A DNA stretch of 64,000 nt, from positions 1 to 64,000 of the forward strand of contig DFGT01000039.1 in the NCBI GenBank assembly GCA_002371265.1, read 5' to 3'. The notes beneath the pieces are model-generated. The model saw nothing but the letters and a program-made list of their open reading frames with translations. It did not search any database and had not been told where the DNA came from. Positions 34,701 to 43,139 of the stretch are shown here, piece after piece. The position numbers and the translations under genes are program-made. Source of the stretch: Bacteroidales bacterium UBA3743. Lineage in GTDB: Bacteria; Bacteroidota; Bacteroidia; Bacteroidales; Paludibacteraceae. Every line of letters begins with the position of its first letter. The stretch's first letter is position 1.

Positions 34701-37700
34701 GGTCATACGTTTGAATTAGACGGTAGAATATGCGACTCAGAAGGTAAGGATTTGAATTATCAAGACATAAATTCAGGTCTTGTACTTTATGATAATACGA
34801 AAGTGAAGTACATAGGTCGTATATGTGGTGGAGAGATTGAAGAGAACAAACCTGTTGGATTCTCTCTTTCTAAAAACAACTTGGCTGATAATATGCAGAT
34901 TGTTCTTTCTCCGACTAACACAAAAAATTATGATTTGCAAACTACACCTAAAAAGGAGACTGTTTCTCACATGATTCTTTCTGGTGATAAAGCCAAAGGA
35001 AAGAATGTTGTAGAGAAGACGACAGAGGTTGACTACAACCAGAAAGATATAACCATCCACGTCAACAATGAGACTGGTGAGTTTGTCGCTATGGTTTATC
35101 CTATTGAATATAAGGTGTCGTTGAATGTTAACGGTCATAAAGACATTACTGGTAATAATTCAGTTCTCGATTTGTCAAAGTATTTGGTTGACCAATATGA
35201 GATTTTCGAATACTCCGATTCTATTAAAACAGCTGATAATAGAGATAGCTTAGTGAAGTTCAATGATTCTATTGACTATAAGCAAAAGCAGGTGTTTACA
35301 AAACGTTATCGTGCGAAGATGGATTTGATTCAGCTTTCTGATTTAGATGACGAATTGAGTTATTTTGGAGATAGTGACTGCGAAGTTACTTCATTGACGG
35401 GCGAAAAGTCTAAAGTGCCATTGTATGTGGATTCTACAGAAACTTACACTTTTGGCTTGCCAGTGTTTTTGACAAATAAGACTTATAGAATGAGATATAA
35501 TATATATGAGGAGTATCCATTCTATATTTCTGCAGACAAAACAGATCCGGAGCGTGCTGATCGTGTCGTTATAAATAATGCTGAGGTTTCATTTGGCAAT
35601 AAGATGGCGGCATCTCAGGATATTGACACTACTAATAAGATTTACTCATTCAAAGTGAGTGAACCCGAAATGACTACAGCAAAAGGTAATATCAGTGCGA
35701 CATTTACATATGGAGATAGTAAGAATCCGACAAGTGTCTCATTGGAAAATCCTATTGGTAATGCTAATGGAGAAGGTTTCGTTCTTGGTTCTCATCAGAC
35801 AGGAACAAACTTTGTGACTGGTGGTCCTGATAAGTTCCTTTGTGTATTGCGTGACCCTCCTGGTTCGAATAGCTATTCGTATTTGGAGAAGGGAACGTCA
35901 TTTACTCAGAGCTCTACTTATACTGGCTCATTCAGTCAGGAAGGTTCGGAATCATGGACAACTGGTTATAAGACAGAGACCATGCAGATTACAACTGCAG
36001 GTGTAGGAACACAGACTGGTACTGCTCAAATGATTGTGAATACAGGTTCGGATATTAAAGCAGGTATCGTACATGAGGAAGAGTATACTGGTTCAAACTC
36101 TAAATCTACATCTGTAACTCTGACAACTCGTATACAGACAAGCGACGATCCTATTTATGATGGTGCGAATGGTGACGTGTATGTTGGATACTCTACAAAT
36201 ATTTCGTTCGGTTCTACATATAATGTAATGCCAATTCCAATGTCGGTGTATGACTCTTTGGGTGGTGATAAATATTTTGAAGTCACTTATGCGGTGGGAG
36301 ACTCTTTCGTAATAGTAAAACAGAAGGGTATAAGTGCCGTAGAACAATTCAATACTATGTTCGCTTATCCACAGATATTTATCGAACAAACTTTGTTGCC
36401 TAATTTGGTTGATTTGAGGAACTCTCTATTGTTGCCTAAGGAAACAGTAGACTTGGATAAAATGCAGGAGTTGGCTAACAAAAACAAGCAGAACTACTAT
36501 GTTTCGTTAGTTCCAAAGAATGATCCGAAATATGCAAAAGAAGGGGGCTACGAGGTATATTATTATGAGAGCATGGATTCTATAAAGTGTGATACTATCA
36601 ACTGTTTGAATCAAGCTATTGCGAGATGGGAGAAGGCGTTAAGCGATAACGATAGTGTTAAAGCAAACGCAAAAACTCTTTTGCAGAACTATTCGTTCCA
36701 AGCTGGCTCTAATATTGAATATAGTGAAGGCTATTCCACAAATTTAGCATCTAACCATTCGTTTAGTATTAAACTTGGTGTTTCTCTAAATGATGATTAC
36801 GATGTTCAGTTGTTAGGTGTAAAGTCGAAATTTGAGTTTGAAGAGACTTTCACAACCACACAAGGTGGCGAATTTGAAAACGAAGCAGAAGCTTCGCATA
36901 CAAAAGGATTTGTGTTGGCTGAAGACGGAGATGATGACTATTTGACTGTAGATGTGCTATATGAAGACCCTGACTTTGATGAAACTTATTTTGGCAATGG
37001 TGTAGGAGCAGGTAGTGCTGATACTAGCAAGTTGGCTACTAAGGATCATTATCCATCTTTTGTGTTCCGTACACGTGGTGGAGCCACAAGTTGTCCTTAC
37101 GAAGGTGAACTAAAATCTAAGCATTGGAAAGCTGATCCCGAAAAGATAATCAATGTCGCTACTATGAAGTTGGAGGATCCAAAGATCAACATGCCGGTTA
37201 AGTTCATCGAGAATGTGCCATCTGGTGAGGATGCATATTTGACTGTTTACATGATGAATAATTCTGAAACTGGCGAAGATCAATGGTTCGACCTTCGTTT
37301 TGTGGATGCAAGAAATCCATATGGAGCTGTTCCAAGTATAGATGGAAACAGTATGTCTGGTTTCGCTCTTGAGTATCTTGTTCCTGCTGGTCAGGTATTG
37401 GAGAAGACTATTGCCATAACAAAAGGTACTGTATTGAACTATGATAGTTTGGCAATCGCTCTTTGCTCTAAGTGTCAGGCCGACCCAACCGACTTCTTGG
37501 ATGTGATTTCTGATACAGTTTATTTCTCTGTACATTTTATCCCTTCATGTTCAAATGTGACTATCGCTAAGCCTAGCAATAATTGGACATATAATACTAA
37601 TTGTTCAGTGGATACGATAGACGGTGTGGCTAAACATTATATGCCGATCACAATCTCTGGCTTTGATGTCAACTATACGGATTTCGAGCATATCGAATTG

Positions 37701-40700
37701 CAGTATAAACCAGCGTCTGGATCAGATAACGATTGGTTGACTTTGGCATACTACTATAAGGAGGACTCTTTGGCTAAGAATGCTGTGGCTAATGGACTTA
37801 ATGCTTTCGCAATCTCGTCGACGGATGGAGGAAATATCTACTATAATTTCTATATGGATAACCTTCCAGACCAGAAATATGATTTGCGTGCGGTCTCTTT
37901 CTGCAACATCAACAATGAGTTGTATGACAATCCTTCAGAAGTCGTCTCTGGTATCAAGGATATGTACAATCCTCGTTTGTTTGGCACTCCTAAGCCTGCA
38001 GATGGAGTTTTGACTATCAATGATGATATTCGCATCGACTTTAATGAGACTATCGCAGAAGGTATGTTGACAGCCAACAATTTTGAGGTGACTGGTGTTC
38101 GCAACGGCGCTGTTTCCGACCATAGTGTCGCTATTGCGTTGGATGGAGTAAATGATTATTTGGTGACAGATGCTACTCGTAATTTCGCTAAGAAAGATTT
38201 GACTTTCGAGTGCTGGGTTAATTTTGATTCTCTTCAGAATGCGACTTTCTTCAGCCATGGTAGTGCAAATGAGGCAATATCAATGGGCATGAACAACAAT
38301 GGAAATGTGGTTGTCAAAGTGGGAAGCAAGGAGATCACTTCTGAGAAAGTCCCTGCATGGGAGAAATCTTCATGGAACCATGTCGCATTGGTTTACGACA
38401 ATATAGATACAACCGTGACAGCTTACGTCAACTATGTTTCTGTCATCGATGGTCAAAAGGTTGGCGCATACAATGGTAATGGAGTCGTCGAGATTGGTCG
38501 CAACGTCGCTACTCAATCTGGCAATTTCAATGGTAAGGTGGATCAGTTCCGTATTTGGAATGCTGTCCGTTCTTCTGCAACAATTCAAGCTAATAGCGCG
38601 ACGCAATTGTCGGGCAACGATCTTGGTTTGATCGCTTACTACGCTATGGATGAGGCTAAGGGTAATGCGACAGAGGATAAGGCTCGTGGAGCTAACCTTA
38701 TTATGAAGGGTGGTTCTTGGGCATTGCCAGAGGGTCGCTCGGCTGCGTTTGACGGAACTGATTATGTGGCATTGAATAGTTCTGCCGCTGTCATACCTTC
38801 TGATATGGACTTCACTTTGGAATTCTGGTTCAATGCTGAGAGTGGAGCGAAGAATCAGACTATCATTTCAAATGGAAACGGTATTGATAATGTGGGAGAA
38901 GATCCTGCTAAACTATTTAGTGTCGGCTTCAATGAAAACGGAGTTCTTTCTTTCAACCATAATGGTTATTCTACACTTGTGGATGGTAATTATGCAGACA
39001 ACAATTGGCATAATTTCACTTTAAGTGTCAGTCGTTCTTCTGGAACAGCTCGCATATACATGGATGGACAATTGAACACCTATTTCTCTAATGACAAGGT
39101 GGACAGAATAGCATCCGACAAACTATATGCTGGTGCTCGTGTATGGCACAAGGAAAAGAGCACAGAAAAGACGATAGACCAATATTTCACTGGAAAGGTC
39201 GATGAAATACGTCTTTGGAATCTCTACCGTCAGCAGTCTCAGATAGAGTCGTTCTATAATCAAAAATCTAATGGCGACGAGATGGGCTTGCTGCTCTACT
39301 ATCCATTTGAGCATTATATCGACTGGCAGGGCACAAAAGAGATGCAGTTCACATTGAACAATATTGTGAACAATGACACTACATCTGTCGCAGTCGGAAA
39401 AGTAAATGGTGTCACCAACATTCCTCCTGTTAAGAGTAAGGGTGCTGTCTCTTCTTTGTTGTATGATTGGGTTGTAAACAATGACGCTTTGATCATCACT
39501 TTGAAAGAGCAAGACTATCGTATCGAGAAGACAATTGTCAACGTGACTGTCAACAAGGTTCAAGATGTGAATGGAAACTATATTCTTTCTCCAATCACAC
39601 TTAGCGCTTATGTCGACCGCAACCAGTTGAAATGGATGGACGACGCTGTGACAATCGAAAAGAAAGAGGGTGAGTCATATAAGTTTGAAATGCCAATCGT
39701 AAACAATGGCGGTTCTGTTATCAACTATAGACTCAACAATATGCCTTCATGGTTGAGTGCATCTTCTGAGTCGGGTGTCATCAAACCTTTGGAGAAACAG
39801 ACTGTCAAGTTTGAGATTGACCCTTCATTGGCTGTCGGCTCATACAACGAGGTCGTATATTTGACCAACTCTAACAATGTGACTGAGCCACTTGCTCTTA
39901 ATGTTACAGTGGAGGGAAGCACTCCAGACTGGAATGTTGATCCTAGCAAATATGAGTTCAACATGGCTGTCTTTGCTCAAATCAAGGTGGACGGTCAGTT
40001 CTCTAACGATGAAAAAGACATGTTGGCAGCATTCTATCAGGGAGAATGTGTCGGCAAGGCTAACATCAGTTACGACAAGACATTGGATATGTGGTATGCT
40101 TTGATGACTGTGTATTCTCCAGTCTCTAGATCTCACAATGTAGAGTATCGCATATGGGATGCAAGCAAGGGACTTATGTCACGTGCTGCGGCATCAGTGT
40201 CTGCAAATTTTGTGAACAACAGTGTCTTAGGAAAACCAGACCAGCCAATCGTCTTCTCTAATGACTCACTGAAATATCAGAATATCCAATTGAACAAGGG
40301 TTGGAACTGGGTTTCATTCAATTTGAAGAGCGAAAACATGTCTGACATGGATGCATATCTTGCAAATGGCAACTGGGCAGCTAACAGCTTTGTGAAGAAC
40401 AAAAACAAGTCGGCAAACTACTCGTCGTCTTTGAAGACATGGGTGAATGAGGGAGTCTCTCTCAACAACACTGGCATGTTCAAGATCTATTCAGAGTACG
40501 ACCAGACATTGTTTGTCTCTGGTTCTGACATCGACTTGGCTTCTACTGAATTAACTGTAAATGGAAAGTCTTGGAATTATATTTCATACTTGCCTGCTTA
40601 TAGCATGTCGGTGAAAGAGGCTTTGGCCGACTATGAGGCGACAGAAGGTGACGTGATAAAGTCGAATGATGGATTCGCTATGTACTATGGAAATAATTGG

Positions 40701-41375
40701 ATCGGCTCATTAAAGAACATGTTGCCAAACAGCGGCTATATGTTGAAGAATGCAGGTGCGACTAAGACGTTCAAGTATCCTACCGCATCGTCTTCTTTAC
40801 GTTCAGCCACAGCTCTTGAAGCAACGGCTTCTGATTATGAGATGAACATGAACATCATTGCTTATGTCCCAGAAAAACAGGATGGTGATGTCGTACGTGC
40901 AATCGTCGGAAATGTGGAGAATGAGGTTGTGGAGGTAGAGTTGACTGACGACTATGCACTTCAATTCATCAACATCGCGGCTAATGCAGGCGATAATATC
41001 CGTTTCACTTTGGAACATGATGGTGTGACTTACGTCGCTTCTAACCAACTTTCATTTGTAGGTGATGAGGTTTGTGGCTCACCAAAGAGTCCAGTGATCT
41101 TAACTTTCAATGTGGATGGAATAGGAGATGCCTTGACTGTTTACCCTAATCCTGTTGACGACGAGTTGAACATTAAGGGTGTGGTAGACAATAACGAAGA
41201 TGTCTCTATTGAGATCTTTGATCTGACTGGTAAACTTGTCTATTCAAGCACAGTGACGGTTTCAGACTACACATTGGAAGCTCTTGTCAACATGACTGAT
41301 TTCTCATCTGGATCATACATGTTGAAGGTGACTCAAAACGGAGAGTCGAACACGTTCAAAATTGTAAAGAAATAA
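31788..41375 (+). CDS. Giant T9SS-exported multidomain surface protein with three LamG domains
   Basis: About 3,195 residues, function unknown, probably cell-surface. Seen in order by base position: an unusually long basic N-region and signal helix (about 31850-31920, ending QEAEAKC); a Cys/Trp-rich segment; fibronectin-III-like domains (about 33000-33640); a LamG fold (33720-34230); a carboxypeptidase-regulatory-like domain (34520-34730); a large unassigned region with Ser/Thr-rich beta segments (35850-36150 and 36700-36920); two more LamG folds (38110-38660 and 38730-39320); a BACON-like domain with MPSWLSASSESG (39620-39920); a domain shared with the next gene (39930-40265), a GWNWVSFNL segment, and a second shared domain (40830-41110); a type A T9SS sorting domain starting LTVYPNPVDDELNIKG. 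The ATG at 31788 is preferred to the TTG at 31749. Base composition rises from the 5' to the 3' half. Confidence 0.88.
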   Translation: MNLISFLGKRFKRFFSSGQKVPTSKFRWLILMGVLCIVPWQEAEAKCSSYGNVECWKKCYNDVYWDAESGCIHYKVRYWQNWGSDAYEDWSGFRKDEGGLEIVQNTTPNKSWKIKCKEGGSIDTNGPKGSDETDAGTNYTEKYIVWDSPISSNDLNNTITISFDGLWWRYGTSTSSQTDCNVDDDYTVNTKASVGSYVIKKQPYYSYENNNPAVSVEWKWDKSNANVTKADECGLWYNNQIQSDLNSSSKGYKVEENNTEGVFYFVADNDFLKKSHKFYLHRKYKPKSNNNIYYEANSEEVVIKAFAQVENLSVEPDVKTKQLHIMFDVPTVSGDQYEDCPFLVKINGSNGVDTVIVVNYSSNSKQYKLDYDLGVVDGITYKVRVAREKTFDIQGWDKYILESKVTVSTSHYYPDNVKADTSKTKDGENCIVVSWDQIGSIWTEGTQMVINRTNLTTASTSKFDISETQFHEGKYQDILIQQCNNYVYDIEFTPGGNYPTKTFNIDKKISFVSIGSLEDLSVSKGYFSDKVDLGWKSNSEFDEFVVERRENDNPSSKFTKIQSIGGLNISDYALEDRSCQPGVMYAYRVYGLKKCSEDVYQSKDTLYGYGFRTPTGNLYGRVAFENGQAEKNVEVRLESDENLKLYALKFKGSDFANTVTNRILQFGYPLTMQLWVKPDEISGDTMTLINVANYYKLQLVDGVVSFTVGDTTITTNNQLLIDNYTHVSAVVANDSTIQIYLNGDLEKELNGLNLLNNKNNDIVVFGNKYKGEIDDIRIWSRALSKDEISRDYNRYLVGDENKLDAYYTFDFMSDDEFYDLSHKGTVYNENTGVLKGAKKVYSTLSVNQLGYRGYTNEDGQYSINAVPYYGNGTSYTITPRLGTHQFSPKQEVRFISGDAQSHTMNFTDKSSFDWSGTVLYSGGTFPVEGVHFKIDGVPALNKTGEYIMTNADGEFTISIPVGIHEVKAEKDGHTFELDGRICDSEGKDLNYQDINSGLVLYDNTKVKYIGRICGGEIEENKPVGFSLSKNNLADNMQIVLSPTNTKNYDLQTTPKKETVSHMILSGDKAKGKNVVEKTTEVDYNQKDITIHVNNETGEFVAMVYPIEYKVSLNVNGHKDITGNNSVLDLSKYLVDQYEIFEYSDSIKTADNRDSLVKFNDSIDYKQKQVFTKRYRAKMDLIQLSDLDDELSYFGDSDCEVTSLTGEKSKVPLYVDSTETYTFGLPVFLTNKTYRMRYNIYEEYPFYISADKTDPERADRVVINNAEVSFGNKMAASQDIDTTNKIYSFKVSEPEMTTAKGNISATFTYGDSKNPTSVSLENPIGNANGEGFVLGSHQTGTNFVTGGPDKFLCVLRDPPGSNSYSYLEKGTSFTQSSTYTGSFSQEGSESWTTGYKTETMQITTAGVGTQTGTAQMIVNTGSDIKAGIVHEEEYTGSNSKSTSVTLTTRIQTSDDPIYDGANGDVYVGYSTNISFGSTYNVMPIPMSVYDSLGGDKYFEVTYAVGDSFVIVKQKGISAVEQFNTMFAYPQIFIEQTLLPNLVDLRNSLLLPKETVDLDKMQELANKNKQNYYVSLVPKNDPKYAKEGGYEVYYYESMDSIKCDTINCLNQAIARWEKALSDNDSVKANAKTLLQNYSFQAGSNIEYSEGYSTNLASNHSFSIKLGVSLNDDYDVQLLGVKSKFEFEETFTTTQGGEFENEAEASHTKGFVLAEDGDDDYLTVDVLYEDPDFDETYFGNGVGAGSADTSKLATKDHYPSFVFRTRGGATSCPYEGELKSKHWKADPEKIINVATMKLEDPKINMPVKFIENVPSGEDAYLTVYMMNNSETGEDQWFDLRFVDARNPYGAVPSIDGNSMSGFALEYLVPAGQVLEKTIAITKGTVLNYDSLAIALCSKCQADPTDFLDVISDTVYFSVHFIPSCSNVTIAKPSNNWTYNTNCSVDTIDGVAKHYMPITISGFDVNYTDFEHIELQYKPASGSDNDWLTLAYYYKEDSLAKNAVANGLNAFAISSTDGGNIYYNFYMDNLPDQKYDLRAVSFCNINNELYDNPSEVVSGIKDMYNPRLFGTPKPADGVLTINDDIRIDFNETIAEGMLTANNFEVTGVRNGAVSDHSVAIALDGVNDYLVTDATRNFAKKDLTFECWVNFDSLQNATFFSHGSANEAISMGMNNNGNVVVKVGSKEITSEKVPAWEKSSWNHVALVYDNIDTTVTAYVNYVSVIDGQKVGAYNGNGVVEIGRNVATQSGNFNGKVDQFRIWNAVRSSATIQANSATQLSGNDLGLIAYYAMDEAKGNATEDKARGANLIMKGGSWALPEGRSAAFDGTDYVALNSSAAVIPSDMDFTLEFWFNAESGAKNQTIISNGNGIDNVGEDPAKLFSVGFNENGVLSFNHNGYSTLVDGNYADNNWHNFTLSVSRSSGTARIYMDGQLNTYFSNDKVDRIASDKLYAGARVWHKEKSTEKTIDQYFTGKVDEIRLWNLYRQQSQIESFYNQKSNGDEMGLLLYYPFEHYIDWQGTKEMQFTLNNIVNNDTTSVAVGKVNGVTNIPPVKSKGAVSSLLYDWVVNNDALIITLKEQDYRIEKTIVNVTVNKVQDVNGNYILSPITLSAYVDRNQLKWMDDAVTIEKKEGESYKFEMPIVNNGGSVINYRLNNMPSWLSASSESGVIKPLEKQTVKFEIDPSLAVGSYNEVVYLTNSNNVTEPLALNVTVEGSTPDWNVDPSKYEFNMAVFAQIKVDGQFSNDEKDMLAAFYQGECVGKANISYDKTLDMWYALMTVYSPVSRSHNVEYRIWDASKGLMSRAAASVSANFVNNSVLGKPDQPIVFSNDSLKYQNIQLNKGWNWVSFNLKSENMSDMDAYLANGNWAANSFVKNKNKSANYSSSLKTWVNEGVSLNNTGMFKIYSEYDQTLFVSGSDIDLASTELTVNGKSWNYISYLPAYSMSVKEALADYEATEGDVIKSNDGFAMYYGNNWIGSLKNMLPNSGYMLKNAGATKTFKYPTASSSLRSATALEATASDYEMNMNIIAYVPEKQDGDVVRAIVGNVENEVVEVELTDDYALQFINIAANAGDNIRFTLEHDGVTYVASNQLSFVGDEVCGSPKSPVILTFNVDGIGDALTVYPNPVDDELNIKGVVDNNEDVSIEIFDLTGKLVYSSTVTVSDYTLEALVNMTDFSSGSYMLKVTQNGESNTFKIVKK

Positions 41376-41389
41376 ATTAATTAACGAGA

Positions 41390-42022
41390 ATGAAACATTG
41401 GTTGTTTATAATATCAGCCGCTATGTTGTCTTCAGGATTGTTCTCTTGTAGCGACGATCCTGAGGATTATAGCGACGATCTTGCAGAAATAAAAAAGATG
41501 CAGGGTGATTTGTCTGTCAAACTCGGCTCTCTTTCCAACGCTCAGAAAGAGTTGGGCAAGAAACAAGAGGAGTTGAAAAAGAAGCAAGAGGAGCTCAATA
41601 AAAAGGTTGATGATCCAGAAGGTGGAGAAGAGGGAGGTGAAGAAGGTGGAACACCGGACACCAGCACCGTCTTCAAAAAATTTGAGAACCCAGGTTGGAC
41701 TTCAGTAGCATTTGATGGGGACTTCGCTTATTCAATGACAGTGGTCTACCAGCTCCCTTCCGACTTGAAGGGCGGTGCCACAGACAACGACCTGTTTGCC
41801 GCATTTGTGGGCAATGAGTGTAGGGCAGTGGGCAAGTCCATCAATGGTGTCTTTCTGTTGACTGTCATCGGCACTGGTGATGAGACAGAGCCTGTTGTGT
41901 TCCGTTATTGGAATGCCAGCACCCAATACATGTATGAATCGTTGGATAAAATCCAATTTACTCCTGATTTAATTTATGGTGTGGTGGATAATCCAAAGAC
42001 ATTCAAGTGTAGACATTTCTAA
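41390..42022 (+). CDS. Probable surface-exposed lipoprotein sharing a domain with the giant LamG protein
   Basis: 210 residues. Seen: a lipoprotein signal peptide with lipobox LFSC (Cys20) followed directly by SDDPEDYSDD, which resembles the acidic lipoprotein export signal that sends Bacteroidota lipoproteins to the cell surface. Next come a charged coiled coil with KKQEELKKKQEELNKK, a Gly/Glu linker, and a C-terminal domain (from about residue 95). That domain aligns by eye with two domains at the end of the preceding giant protein: compare YSMTVVYQL...DNDLFAAFVGNECRAVG here with YEFNMAVFAQI...EKDMLAAFYQGECVG there. The 14-base gap implies one transcript. A role as partner or anchor of the giant protein is inferred. 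Confidence 0.82.
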   Translation: MKHWLFIISAAMLSSGLFSCSDDPEDYSDDLAEIKKMQGDLSVKLGSLSNAQKELGKKQEELKKKQEELNKKVDDPEGGEEGGEEGGTPDTSTVFKKFENPGWTSVAFDGDFAYSMTVVYQLPSDLKGGATDNDLFAAFVGNECRAVGKSINGVFLLTVIGTGDETEPVVFRYWNASTQYMYESLDKIQFTPDLIYGVVDNPKTFKCRHF

Positions 42023-42047
42023 TGCTTGAATAGAACAGATTTTAATT

Positions 42048-42075
42048 AGGGACACTCATTAGGGTGTCCCTTTTT
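42048..42075 (+). terminator. Terminator after the giant protein/lipoprotein operon
   Basis: An 8-bp perfect stem AGGGACAC/GTGTCCCT with an 8-base loop, followed by TTTT. Confidence 0.85.
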
Positions 42076-42103
42076 GTATGTCTCCCAATAGTTTGGAGTT
42101 TCA

Positions 42104-42973
42104 TCATTCCGTCTTCTTATGGAAGAATCGTCCGGTAAGACTTTCTGTGTCTATAGTGTTGATGAAGGCATCGGGATCTTCCTGCTTAATGATGCTGACA
42201 ATTGAAATATATTGGTCTTTGCCGATGACGGAATATACGATGAAAGTCTCTTTATGTTCGTAAGAGCCTTCCGCTTTGATGATTGTGGCTCCGTGATGAC
42301 TTTTAGCGTGGATGATTTCACTCACCAATTCCGGATGTTTGGTGACTACAAGCAAAGTCTCTTTCTGATAATGCTGGAACAACAGGTGGATCATCTGTGT
42401 GGAAGCGTATTGGAAAATGATGGAATACAGAGCTTTGTCCCATCCGAAAAGAAGTCCGGCGACAGAAAGAATGACAGCGTTGATGCCAAGCACAAAATTC
42501 CATGAATCCATGTGTTTCTTTTCCGACATGTAGATGGCGATGAAGTCTGTTCCTCCCGACGTCGCTTCCACTGACAAACAAATGCTGATGGCTGTTCCGT
42601 TGATGATTCCTCCGAAGATCGAGACAAGCAATACGTCATCCGTTATGGTATATGCGGGAATAAGGTCGGCAAACAGACCGACAAGGAAAATCATCAGACA
42701 GGAGTAGATGGTGAATTTCTTTCCGATGAACTTGAATCCAATAAATGCTGGAATGGCATTCAGGAGTATGTTGATCGGTGAATAAGGAATGTCAAGATCA
42801 AAAAAAAGTTTGACGGCACGCTGGATAAGGAGTGTCAGACCTGTGGCTCCTCCCGGAAGAAGGTTGCCAGCTTGCACAAAAGTCTTGATGTTGACAGCCA
42901 TAAGAAGGGCTGCTAAGATGATGACAAGAATTCTTTTGGTATCCTTTTTCAAGTCGAATATTTTAGTTTCCAT
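42104..42973 (-). CDS. YitT family membrane protein (DUF2179)
   Basis: Integral membrane protein of the YitT family, transport role suspected but not established. Seen: about five to six hydrophobic helices (for example ILVIILAALLMAVNIKTFV and INGTAISICLSVEATSGGTD), the family motif QAGNLLPGGATGLTLLIQRA near the first helix, and a C-terminal soluble DUF2179 domain with LVVTKHPELVSEIIHAKSHHGATI. At 289 residues the size is standard. It lies between convergent neighbours and is transcribed alone. Confidence 0.92.
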   Translation of the reverse strand: METKIFDLKKDTKRILVIILAALLMAVNIKTFVQAGNLLPGGATGLTLLIQRAVKLFFDLDIPYSPINILLNAIPAFIGFKFIGKKFTIYSCLMIFLVGLFADLIPAYTITDDVLLVSIFGGIINGTAISICLSVEATSGGTDFIAIYMSEKKHMDSWNFVLGINAVILSVAGLLFGWDKALYSIIFQYASTQMIHLLFQHYQKETLLVVTKHPELVSEIIHAKSHHGATIIKAEGSYEHKETFIVYSVIGKDQYISIVSIIKQEDPDAFINTIDTESLTGRFFHKKTE

Positions 42974-43032
42974 GTTTATCTGTTTAATGGGTATGCAAAG
43001 TTACAATAAAAACATTCGCAACCAAATTTTGC

Positions 43033-43067
43033 AAAAAAAAGGCTGAATCCAACCACTGGATCCAGCC
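43033..43067 (-). terminator. Terminator of clpB
   Basis: On the minus strand an 11-bp stem GGCTGGATCCA/TGGATTCAGCC with a G-U pair, followed by eight T residues. Confidence 0.85.
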
Positions 43068-43095
43068 TCCTCAACCTCAAATACCATTTAATTTT

Positions 43096-43136
43096 TAGCT
43101 TATGGCTTTTTGCTATTAGCCATCAGCCATTAGCTA
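43096..43136. repeat. Imperfect inverted repeat after clpB
   Basis: Arms TAGCTTATGGC (43096-43106) and GCCATTAGCTA (43126-43136) with one mismatch; the loop contains a further TAGCCAT. It is probably a dispersed repeat fragment and lies 3 bases beyond the clpB stop. Confidence 0.55.
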
Positions 43137-43139
43137 TTG

